Below, in pieces: positions 1 to 6,742 of a stretch of 17,988 nucleotides of DNA. The translations under genes were made by a program, and so were the position numbers. The notes under the pieces were generated by a model that ran no database searches, was not told the DNA's origin, and saw only the letters and a program-made list of their open reading frames with translations. This stretch comes from JAAYYF01 sp040255585 (GTDB taxonomy: Bacteria > Deinococcota > Deinococci > Deinococcales > Trueperaceae): contig JBDZVI010000062.1 in assembly GCA_040255585.1 (NCBI GenBank), positions 1 through 17,988 of the forward strand, given 5' to 3'. The stretch's first letter is position 1, and the number at the start of each line of letters is the position of its first letter.

Positions 1-90
1 AGCCGCGCAGCTGCTCAGCCAAGTGATCCCGCCCACCCCTACCTCCTCACGCCGGCCTGCTGGATCACTTGGCTGAGCAGCTGCGCGGCT
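1..90. repeat. 29-bp perfect inverted repeat at the window edge
   Basis: Positions 1-29 are the exact reverse complement of 62-90, separated by a 32-nt loop; the match fails at 30/61. The right arm lies inside the C-terminal codons of the neighbouring minus-strand gene, so the left arm is an inverted copy of coding sequence. Whether the arm continues left of position 1 cannot be seen. A perfect copy at the very end of the window, beside a gene with two frameshifts, fits a fold-back assembly or amplification artefact better than a mobile-element end. This interpretation is inference. Confidence 0.9.
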
Positions 91-1010
91 TTGCCGCGGA
101 ACGTCACCTGGCCCAACTCGTCCCTGCGGCGGTAGGCGTCTGTGAGCATCGTCATGACGGCGCCCCTGACCGCCAAAGCCGCTCCCGCCCTGCAGGTTGT
201 ACACCAGCACGGAGTTCGCGTACGGGTGCTCAACCGGCGATACGGCCGAAGCGGCCGCGCCCTGGATGACGGTCTTGGACGGGGCGATCACGACGTTGTC
301 GTCACCGGAGCCGGCGACCTTGCCGCCGAGCACGTAGGTGGTGATCACGTTCTCGCCCGTGTCGACGGGTTCCCATGCAAGGAAGTTGCCGAGCGCCTCG
401 CCGTCGGCGGTGAAGACGTAGACGCGCCCGAAGCTCGTCGAGGCGACGACCTTGTCGCCGACGATCGTGACGGAGGCGTTGTTGGAGCGAGCGTAGTTGA
501 GCGACTCCCACGGCAGGTCCTGGCGCCTTCGTCGTCGAGTGCGACTAGGACCTCCGTGCGGTCCGTCACCGAGCCGTCCTTCCACGAGTCAGAGACCTTC
601 GCGTAGATGTACGAGCGCTCCTTGAACTGCCCGGAGACGCCAGCCTCGGAGAGGTAGACGATGTCGTTGGTGGCGTCGTACTTGTCGATGCCGCCGTAGA
701 TGGGCTGCTTCCACAGAAGCTCGCCGTCGCTGGTGCCGTACATCTGCATGTCGTCTGCGGTGACGACGAGGACCTTGCTGCCGTCCGGCACGACGATGGG
801 CTTGCTGAACGTGACCTTGAGGGCCCAACCGGCCTCGCTCAGGTCCGGGATCTGGTCCTCGGCCACGTGGCCGAGGGGTACTTCGAGGAGAAGCTCGAGT
901 ACGGGACGATGCGGGGCTGACTGGGCGCCGGCGACCTGCGCTGCAAGCACCAGGCCTAGAACGCTGTAGACCAGCCAACGAAGGCTGAAACCTCGACGAG
1001 TTGACCGCAT
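39..1010 (-). pseudogene. Secreted PQQ-like beta-propeller protein, broken by two frameshifts
   Basis: The N-terminus is a clear Sec signal peptide: MRSTRRGFSLR, then a hydrophobic stretch ending AAQVAGAQS. The mature part has blade-like repeats (KVLVVTADDMQMYGTSDGEL and, later, VGDKVVASTSFGRVYVFTAD), typical of PQQ/WD-type propellers, whose job is usually protein binding or a periplasmic enzymatic scaffold. The first frame is lost near 519-526, after EVLVALDDEGA; coding resumes one frame over with DLPWESLNYARSNN. A second shift near 155-180 is needed to reach the natural-looking end QLLSQVIQQAGVRR and the stop at 39-41. Restored, the product would be about 320 aa. The start at 1010 gives a normal signal peptide; an in-frame ATG at 1034 adds eight residues. 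Two shifts close to the window edge may be sequencing errors rather than gene decay. Specific function unknown. Confidence 0.7.
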
Positions 1011-1030
1011 CTGGCCGCCAGCCCTAGTGT
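1001..1030 (+). promoter_or_regulatory. Promoter for the M14 peptidase gene, leaderless type
   Basis: TTGACC at 1001-1006 is separated by 18 nt from TAGTGT at 1025-1030, a TANNNT -10 element. The only ATG of the downstream frame, at 1039, starts 8 nt after the -10, so transcript and coding region would begin almost together. The -35 lies inside the first codons of the divergent signal-peptide gene. Seen in sequence; activity is inferred. Confidence 0.5.
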
Positions 1031-1038
1031 TCATCCAA

Positions 1039-2886
1039 ATGGTCACAGTCCTCCCTAGGACAGTCCTCCCTAGGACCGTCCTTCCATCCACCGAGAGTGT
1101 GATCCGCTCCGCGCTTGCCGGTGGCGCGGTTGATGGCGCCACCCACTACTTCTGGCTCTTCACGGGCGCGAGCCGCCGCCGGGTCATCGAGCGCGAACTG
1201 GCGGCGGAGGGTTGGCGCGTGCGCTTGCACAGCGCGTTCAAGCCACTCGTCAGCGAGCTCCTGGAGAGGCGCTCCGGGGCGGAGCCGCTCCCGACCCCGA
1301 CGGCCATCACCATCGACTACCCTGCGCACCAGGCCGCCGTGCCGAACCGTTTCCGCCTTGAGGCGTACCCGCTCGAGCGGCTGGCGAGGCTGTGGTGGCC
1401 TGGCGCGGTTCTGACCTTGACGCCCAAGCCTGTGGCCGAGCTCGAGCACCTCTGTTACTCCGTGCGCATGGAACGCCCCGGCGCGGTGGAGGCGTTCGAC
1501 GTCTTCGCGCCGAACCGCGTCGTGGACGTGCCCGGCCGCGTCGCCCTCACCCCCTGCGGGTGGTGGCGTGTCATCGCCCAGGACGGAACGGTCATCCGCG
1601 ACGAACCGTGGGAGACGGATTACGAGCGCCTGTACCGGCTCGTATTGGACTCCGTCTCCGCCCAGCCGTGGTCCGGGCCAGGTCCTTACTTCGACCAACT
1701 GCGCATCGAGGTGGAGCACGACGGGATCGAGGAGCGCCTACCCGTCGGGCACGACCGCCTGGACACCGCCGAGGCGCTGCACGAGGAACTGTACTTCTCG
1801 CTGCTTGAGCGCTTCGCGCTCATGTGCGGACTGCCGGAAGGTAGCCGGCAGCTGCAGCCGGGTCAGGTCGTACCGGTGATCAGGAACGTGAACGGCGGCG
1901 AGACCGCTGTGAGCGTCGTGACCCTGACGGCCGGTGGAGGATACGAAGGCGTTGGCGACGGCCCAAGTCCGTCAGCCACGCGCGTGCTATCCCCCGCGGA
2001 ACTCGCCGGCTCGGATACGGCCCTCGTCGAGCCGGACGTGACGGCGACGCTCCTCGCCTTCCCCGGCGAGCGGCTGGCGGAGCGCACGCCGAGGGGCCGC
2101 GTCGTCCACGGTATATGGCGGCGCGGCGCTGGGCCGGCGGTCGTCATCAACGGCGGCCAGCACGCGAACGAGACCTCGGGAGTCGTCGGCGCGCTGCGCG
2201 CCGCGTACGAGCTCCTCGCCGATCCGGACACCAGCCTCGGGGTCGTTGCCCTGGAGAACCCCGACGGGTATGCGTTGCACCGCGAGCTCTGCGCCGTCCA
2301 TGCCGAGCACATGCACCATGCGGCCCGTTACTCGGCGCTCGGTGACGACCTCGAGTACCGGGGCGACGAGGCGCCTTTCGAGAGCGCGGTCCGGCGGCGC
2401 CTCTTGGCGCTTGGCGGCGCCCAACTCCTGATCAACCTGCATGGCTACCCTGCGCACGAATGGGTGCGCCCGCTCACGGGTTACCTGCCGCACAAGTTCG
2501 AGTGGTGGGCCGTGCCGCAGGGCTTCATCCTCATCGCGCGCTACCAACCGGGTTTCGCCGAGCGGGCTGAGTCGCTCCTGCGCACGGTGGCGCGCGCGGT
2601 GCAGACCGCCCTTCCCGAGCTCGTGGCTTTCAACGACGCGCAGCTGGCCGCGTACGAGGCGCACGCCGGTAAGCTCCTCTTCCCGCTGGAGGGGAGCGTT
2701 CCGCTCGTCCTGACGGAGACGGCGCGTCCTGGGCCGACGGTGCAGTTGATCACCGAGTACCCGGACGAGACCGTCCACGGCGCCGCCTTCCGCCTAGCGC
2801 ACGAAGTGCAGTACCGGGTAGCGGTCGGTGCTGCACGCGCGTGGCCAGCGGCGCTGGCTGGGCTGCCGCCTCTCGACTCCCGTTGA
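1039..2886 (+). CDS. M14-family zinc metallopeptidase / deacylase-like protein
   Basis: This 615-aa protein has the M14 metal site in its second half: the HxxE pair in GGQHANETSG (H375, E378), the substrate-side motif ENPDGY about 35 residues later, and the third zinc ligand in INLHGYP (H468). A Glu in the ITEYPDET segment near the end is a candidate for the catalytic glutamate. M14 enzymes remove C-terminal residues from peptides, or N-acyl groups in the aspartoacylase branch. The first 330 residues form a domain I do not recognise, rich in Trp and charged residues. No signal peptide is evident, so it probably acts in the cytoplasm. The start at 1039 is chosen because a TTGACC/TAGTGT promoter ends 8 nt before it. 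A GTG at 1027, or a GTG at 1099 beyond the 15-bp repeats, are alternatives. Substrate unknown; family assignment fairly sure. Confidence 0.85.
   Translation: MVTVLPRTVLPRTVLPSTESVIRSALAGGAVDGATHYFWLFTGASRRRVIERELAAEGWRVRLHSAFKPLVSELLERRSGAEPLPTPTAITIDYPAHQAAVPNRFRLEAYPLERLARLWWPGAVLTLTPKPVAELEHLCYSVRMERPGAVEAFDVFAPNRVVDVPGRVALTPCGWWRVIAQDGTVIRDEPWETDYERLYRLVLDSVSAQPWSGPGPYFDQLRIEVEHDGIEERLPVGHDRLDTAEALHEELYFSLLERFALMCGLPEGSRQLQPGQVVPVIRNVNGGETAVSVVTLTAGGGYEGVGDGPSPSATRVLSPAELAGSDTALVEPDVTATLLAFPGERLAERTPRGRVVHGIWRRGAGPAVVINGGQHANETSGVVGALRAAYELLADPDTSLGVVALENPDGYALHRELCAVHAEHMHHAARYSALGDDLEYRGDEAPFESAVRRRLLALGGAQLLINLHGYPAHEWVRPLTGYLPHKFEWWAVPQGFILIARYQPGFAERAESLLRTVARAVQTALPELVAFNDAQLAAYEAHAGKLLFPLEGSVPLVLTETARPGPTVQLITEYPDETVHGAAFRLAHEVQYRVAVGAARAWPAALAGLPPLDSR
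1048..1092. repeat. 15-bp tandem repeat, two and a half copies, at the divergent gene starts
   Basis: The unit gtcctccctaggaca (1048-1062) is followed by the nearly identical gtcctccctaggacc (1063-1077) and a degenerate third copy (1078-1092). It encodes a repeated TVLPR in the M14 frame. On the minus strand each unit carries GGGAGG, upstream of the propeller gene. It could be replication slippage or a regulator-binding array; nothing here decides between them. Confidence 0.8.
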
Positions 2887-3069
2887 ACCTGACTCGACGA
2901 GCCGCTTACTGGCCTCGAGCTTCGTGGTCCGCTGCCCCCAGATCAGGAACGACCGTCCTGCGCGGGTATGGGACGCTTCCTGTCCGATTTGTCGCTGCTG
3001 CCAGTAACGAGAACGCCTAGCATCTGAGCAACGACCGTTCGAAACGCCTGGTCTTCACAAGGGGGGATC

Positions 3070-3930
3070 ATGTCGCATCTGGTGCGTGCGCTCGTCTTGG
3101 TGGGTCTGTTCTCGGGCTTTGCCTACGCCCAGCTCGGATGGAGCGATATCCCGGCCGAAGGGCCGCGCTTGGAGGCCTTCGTATATCCGCCCCAAGTGCG
3201 TTTCGGAGAGGCCGCACTGGTGCTGCATTGTCAGCTCGGCACTTTCTTCCCGGTCCTGAAGCTGGGGCTCGGCCTGGTCGAGAGGCGGGCCGATTACGTT
3301 TGGGTAGAGACGTTCCACGACGGTGAGCTCACGGGTGCCGGCGCTTGGCGGTTCGACCCGGACGGTGCTCGAGCCATGCCTCTGGATGCCCGGCATTCCA
3401 TGGCAGTAGCCGACGCGCTGTTGAACGGCGGCTCGCTTCGGGTCGCGGCGAGTCTGACTGATGGTGAACCGGCGCTCAGCTACAGCTTCGGTCTCGACGA
3501 CTACCAGAACCTGCGGTCCCAACTACCCTGCCTGAGTAACACGGAGCACACGCTGCAGGTCGACGAGTGGCGCTACTACCCTGATGTAGGACTCGTGTTC
3601 GGCGGCGACCGCCGCGACAAGGGCGTGGTCTTTTACTGCACGAACCAGTTGACCGTAGGCCTGTACTTCCACGCCGACTCCGACCCGTTGATGCCTACCC
3701 TCAACGTATGGATCGGGGGTGCGACCCCGGACTATTTCGCCTTCCAGCGTGTGGGAGAGGGATTCTACGAGGGCGACGGCTGGGCCATGTTGAGGACCTT
3801 CGAGGCCATGGCGAACTCGCGCTCCGTCAGCTTCGGGATGGTGAGTGCGGCGTGGCCTTACGTGTCCGTATCGAACTACGCGGGGCTGGTGGCCGCCCTC
3901 GGCAACCTGTCTTGCTTGGACGCTCAATGA
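3070..3930 (+). CDS. Secreted protein of unknown function, two similar halves
   Basis: I do not recognise this 286-aa protein. It has a Sec signal peptide with likely cleavage at AYA-Q (residue 20/21) and an excellent ribosome binding site, AAGGGGGG, 3 nt before the ATG. The mature part looks like an internal duplication. Half A (about 33-155) and half B (about 162-283) each have a Cys near the start (C54, C190) and another near the end (C154, C282), about 92-100 residues apart. Each half ends in a similar pattern: a Y-containing strand, then YxxL followed by a leucine-rich run and PCLSN or SCLDA. One disulfide per half is a reasonable inference, placing the protein in the periplasm or outside the cell. 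It stands alone, with 183 bp before it and a GC hairpin after it. Confidence 0.85.
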   Translation: MSHLVRALVLVGLFSGFAYAQLGWSDIPAEGPRLEAFVYPPQVRFGEAALVLHCQLGTFFPVLKLGLGLVERRADYVWVETFHDGELTGAGAWRFDPDGARAMPLDARHSMAVADALLNGGSLRVAASLTDGEPALSYSFGLDDYQNLRSQLPCLSNTEHTLQVDEWRYYPDVGLVFGGDRRDKGVVFYCTNQLTVGLYFHADSDPLMPTLNVWIGGATPDYFAFQRVGEGFYEGDGWAMLRTFEAMANSRSVSFGMVSAAWPYVSVSNYAGLVAALGNLSCLDAQ

Positions 3931-3962
3931 TGAGCGGCTAGAACGAGCTGCGCACCGCCTGC

Positions 3963-3987
3963 CGGGACCGCGGGCCACGGCGTCCCG
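3963..3987 (+). terminator. GC-rich hairpin after the duplicated secreted protein gene
   Basis: CGGGAC (3963-3968) pairs with GTCCCG (3982-3987), with two or three further pairs inside the loop. There is no U-tract, so it is only a candidate terminator. It lies between the stop at 3930 and the next promoter at 4018. Confidence 0.3.
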
Positions 3988-4017
3988 ACCCGGACATGGT
4001 GACAGCAGCAACTGACC

Positions 4018-4045
4018 TTGACAGCTATAGCTGTTAGTGTAAGCT
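4018..4045 (+). promoter_or_regulatory. Leaderless promoter of the MerR/VWA-macro/phosphatase-ARH operon
   Basis: A perfect -35 TTGACA (4018-4023) is followed after 16 nt by TAAGCT (4040-4045), a TANNNT -10. The ATG at 4052 is 6 nt beyond it, where transcription would begin. No other promoter-like sequence is seen before the next two genes, so it probably drives all three. Confidence 0.65.
4021..4034. promoter_or_regulatory. 14-bp perfect palindrome, probable operator of the adjacent MerR-type regulator
   Basis: ACAGCTATAGCTGT is a perfect dyad that overlaps the last three bases of the -35 and fills most of the spacer. This is where MerR-family proteins bind, between -35 and -10. AGCTAT recurs at 4042-4047 on the same helix face region, a possible extra half-site. 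Autoregulation is inferred from position alone. Confidence 0.6.
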
Positions 4046-4051
4046 ATGACC

Positions 4052-4720
4052 ATGGAGCAAGACCCGCTGGCCGTCCACCGCGATTCGATCTACGCACTCC
4101 CGGAGTTCGTCGCCGCGGCCAACGGCTTGCTGGCCGACTACCTACCGAAGGACGCGGCCGGGCGTGCCGCGGACGAGGTGACCCCGCGGCTCGTCCGTTT
4201 CTACACGACGGAGGGCCTGATGCCGGAAGCTCACAAGGAGGGTCGGGAAGCCCGCTACTCCTACGAGCACCTCCTTTCCCTCCTGGTCGTGCGCAAGCTC
4301 CTCGCGCAAGGGTTCGGCGGCGCGGCGATCAAGCGCGCCGTGGCGGGCACGGGGGCGGACGAACTGGAGGCGCTCTTGAAGGAGGACGTCCAGCTGCAGC
4401 TCGTTCCGAGGGTCACGAGCGGGCCGCTCGACCCCGCGAAGGCGGCGTTCCTTCAGAAGGTACGGTCGAAGGCGGGCCTGCGGGTCCAGGCGCCGGCGCC
4501 AGCGGCGGTTCCCGCGGCGCCGGTCGAGCCGAGCGCCCCGGCGCGACCACCCGAGGTCGCCACCACGTGGACGCGTGTCACCGTCCAGGACGGGCTCGAA
4601 GTACTCGCGCGCGATGACTTCGCCATGCCGGACACCCCTCAAGGCGATCAGGAGCTGTTGCAGGTCCTCAAGGTGGCGTTGCTCCAGGTCGGTCAGGCGA
4701 CCAAGAAGCGCAAGAGCTGA
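4052..4720 (+). CDS. MerR-family transcriptional regulator, probable operon regulator
   Basis: This 222-aa protein has a winged helix-turn-helix of MerR type at about residues 40-98: TPRLVRFYTTEGLMP is the recognition-helix and wing start, and ARYSYEHLLSLLVVRKLL the second helix pair. A 40-residue N-terminal extension precedes it. After the DNA-binding part comes a stretch ending in an Ala/Pro-rich linker (about 145-165), then a short C-terminal domain beginning TWTRVTVQDGLEVLARDD and ending in a basic tail (KKRKS). There is no cysteine in the whole protein, which argues against the metal- or thiol-sensing branches of the family; the C-terminal part may be the sensor. The start at 4052 is preferred over the ATG at 4046 because of the promoter spacing. 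It sits 99 bp before the VWA-macro gene and probably controls it through the dyad at 4021-4034. Confidence 0.85.
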   Translation: MEQDPLAVHRDSIYALPEFVAAANGLLADYLPKDAAGRAADEVTPRLVRFYTTEGLMPEAHKEGREARYSYEHLLSLLVVRKLLAQGFGGAAIKRAVAGTGADELEALLKEDVQLQLVPRVTSGPLDPAKAAFLQKVRSKAGLRVQAPAPAAVPAAPVEPSAPARPPEVATTWTRVTVQDGLEVLARDDFAMPDTPQGDQELLQVLKVALLQVGQATKKRKS

Positions 4721-4733
4721 TCGGCAGCGGCCT

Positions 4734-4774
4734 CCTGGGGCATGTAGTGCCCCGGGGAGTCCACAACTACTCCC
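4734..4774 (+). promoter_or_regulatory. Two abutting hairpins between the regulator and VWA-macro genes
   Basis: The first stem is CTGGGGCA (4735-4742) with TGCCCCGG (4748-4755), a 5-nt loop and one G-U pair. The second is GGGAGT (4755-4760) with ACTCCC (4769-4774), an 8-nt loop. They share base 4755, so both cannot be complete at once. With no U-run they are not classical terminators. A partial terminator, or an element setting the regulator-to-effector ratio, is possible. Confidence 0.4.
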
Positions 4775-4807
4775 GTGCGGCGGCGAGGGCCGACACGCAC
4801 GCCTCCC

Positions 4808-4814
4808 AAGGGGG
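4808..4814 (+). promoter_or_regulatory. Ribosome binding site that fixes the VWA-macro start
   Basis: AAGGGGG lies 5 nt before the ATG at 4820. The same frame is open back to an ATG at 4775, which has no such site, so 4820 is taken as the real start. Confidence 0.75.
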
Positions 4815-4819
4815 ATCCG

Positions 4820-6742
4820 ATGACAGCAAGCCAGCGACCGTACCCGCGACCCCGAGTTCAACTCGTGCCGGCCAAGCCCGGTCTCCCGGTCGAAGGCGGG
4901 AAGCTCGACGTCCTCGTGACGATCGGCGTCGATCATCCCGCTGTCAGCGCGCAGCGTCAGCCGCTCAGCTTGGCGCTCGTGATCGACCGGTCCGGCTCCA
5001 TGACCGGTCCGCCGCTTGAAGAAGCCAAGCGCGCCGCGCAGCTCGCGGTCTCCATGCTGCTGCCGGGCGACTGGGTGTCGGTCGTCGCGTTCGACGACGC
5101 CGTGCGAGTACCCCAGGCCCTCGTGCGAGTAGGGGACGACCGGCGCGCGCTCCAGAACGCCATCGCCGCGATAGGTCCCGGCAGTAGCACGAACCTCTTC
5201 GCTGGCTGGGCGGAGGGCCTCTCCCAGGTTCTCACCTGCCCGGAGGAGGGCGTAGTCAGCCGCGTGGTGCTCCTGAGCGACGGCATGGCGAACGTCGGGG
5301 TGACCGACAGCGCCCAGATCTCGAGCGATGTGGCCGAAGCGTCCGTCCACGGGGTGACCACCACGACGATGGGCCTCGGCCGCAGTTACGACGAGGCGTT
5401 GCTGCGCGCCATGGCCGACGCCGGCCGCGGCAACTACGTCTTCCTGGCGGACGAGAGGGCGATGGGGCTGGCGTTCGAGGAGGAGATCGCCGGACTGAGC
5501 GCGCTGCGTGGTCGCAACGTGAGGCTCGTGGCCAGGCCGAGCGACGCCACGCTGCTACGACACGCCGATCCGGTCATGGCCGCCGCCGTCGGGCTCGCGC
5601 CGGACGCGCACGGCGTGGCGCTCCCCGACCTGGTGGCCGGCATGCCGATCGACCAGCTCCTTACCCTCGAAGTGACACCCGGGCAGCACGACCTGAAACT
5701 CCAACTCTACTGGGACGACGCCCTGACCGGCGCCCCCGACGACGAGAGCTACCCCTCGCATCTCCCGGTACTGAGCGCCACGGGGTGGGAGGCGGCGCCG
5801 GTGGACGCGCGGGTGGCGCTCGCACGCGCGCTCCTCGACATCGCGGCGGCGAAGCGGGAGTTCGCCCGCGTGGCGCGTACGGGTGACAGGGTCATGGCGC
5901 ATGAGCGGCTCGCCGGGTTGCTGAAGGCGCTCGCCGGACTGCCGGTCGGAGCGGACCGTGACCGCGAAGAAGCCGAGATCATGGAGCTGAAGAGACGACT
6001 GGAGGCGGGCGATCACGTCATGGCCGCGCGGCAGTCCGAAGTGGACGCGAGGAACTACGTCAAGAGCGCCACGTCGGCGAAGCGCTCGGAGATGCTCAAG
6101 CTCGAACTGGAGAGACGTCTGCGGTCCGGCGCACCGACGACGCCGGCCGGTGGCCCCGGCGCGGCGCAGGCGTTCGGCGGCCCCGGCGACGTCCTGTTCC
6201 AAGCCGACGTCGGTGCCGCCCGCGTCCAGATCGTGAAGGGCGACATCACCCGTCAGATGGTGGACGCGGTCGTCAACTCCACGAGCAGGGCCATGATCGG
6301 CGCCGCCGGTGTGGATGGTGCGCTCGCCCGCGCCGGAGGGCCGAAGCACTTGGCGGCCATGCGGGCCATCGGCGGCCTCGCCTACGGCCAGGCCGTGTTC
6401 ACGCCCGCGTTCGGCATCCCTGCCCGGTATGTCATCCACACCGCCGCGCACCCGTGGGAAGGCGGCGGCAAGGAGGTCGATATCCTGCGCCAGTGCTACG
6501 ACGCGGTGTTCGCGTTGGCCGAGAGCCTCGGCGCGAAGACGCTGGCCATGCCCGCCATCGGCACGGGGAGCTACCGTTTCCCCGCGACCGTCGCCGCGCG
6601 GATCGCTACCGACGCGACCGAGGCCTGGCTGGCCCGGGGCGCCTTCGAACTGGTCCGGCTCGTGGTCGTGGAGGACTTCGTCGCGACCGCCTACCTGCGG
6701 GAGGCGTCCGACAGGGTGGCCAGGCTGAACGCCGGTGTTTGA
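4820..6742 (+). CDS. von Willebrand A-macro domain fusion protein
   Basis: This 640-aa protein has no signal peptide and should be cytoplasmic. Its N-terminal third is a VWA domain with a complete MIDAS metal site: DRSGSM (D56, S58, S60), T124 in SSTNLF and D154 in LLSDGM. A middle region (about 230-440) has a beta-rich part, then a charged helical segment. The C-terminus, about 468-620, is a macro domain: VKGDIT (D475), VDAVVNS (N486), a degenerate VDGAL loop, VIHTAAHPW, and the second phosphate loop AIGTGSYRFP. Macro domains bind or hydrolyse ADP-ribose, ADP-ribosylated proteins or ADP-ribose phosphate; VWA domains make metal-dependent protein contacts. The fusion suggests an ADP-ribose-binding module held on a protein scaffold. 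The middle region is not recognised. The last 8 nt overlap the next gene, implying translational coupling. Confidence 0.92.
   Translation: MTASQRPYPRPRVQLVPAKPGLPVEGGKLDVLVTIGVDHPAVSAQRQPLSLALVIDRSGSMTGPPLEEAKRAAQLAVSMLLPGDWVSVVAFDDAVRVPQALVRVGDDRRALQNAIAAIGPGSSTNLFAGWAEGLSQVLTCPEEGVVSRVVLLSDGMANVGVTDSAQISSDVAEASVHGVTTTTMGLGRSYDEALLRAMADAGRGNYVFLADERAMGLAFEEEIAGLSALRGRNVRLVARPSDATLLRHADPVMAAAVGLAPDAHGVALPDLVAGMPIDQLLTLEVTPGQHDLKLQLYWDDALTGAPDDESYPSHLPVLSATGWEAAPVDARVALARALLDIAAAKREFARVARTGDRVMAHERLAGLLKALAGLPVGADRDREEAEIMELKRRLEAGDHVMAARQSEVDARNYVKSATSAKRSEMLKLELERRLRSGAPTTPAGGPGAAQAFGGPGDVLFQADVGAARVQIVKGDITRQMVDAVVNSTSRAMIGAAGVDGALARAGGPKHLAAMRAIGGLAYGQAVFTPAFGIPARYVIHTAAHPWEGGGKEVDILRQCYDAVFALAESLGAKTLAMPAIGTGSYRFPATVAARIATDATEAWLARGAFELVRLVVVEDFVATAYLREASDRVARLNAGV

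Noticed and set aside
1..90. Inverted repeat as the end of an insertion sequence or an integron site
   Set aside because: No transposase or integrase is near, the arms copy gene sequence, and the repeat sits exactly at the window edge.
5103..5135. Direct repeat gtgcgagta inside the VWA domain
   Set aside because: Short and within a conserved coding region; best explained by codon and residue similarity.
4142..5350. 402-codon open frame on the minus strand
   Set aside because: It lies opposite the MerR and VWA-macro genes, which have clear domains. Its composition (His, Arg, Gly, Leu rich) is that of a GC-rich antisense shadow.
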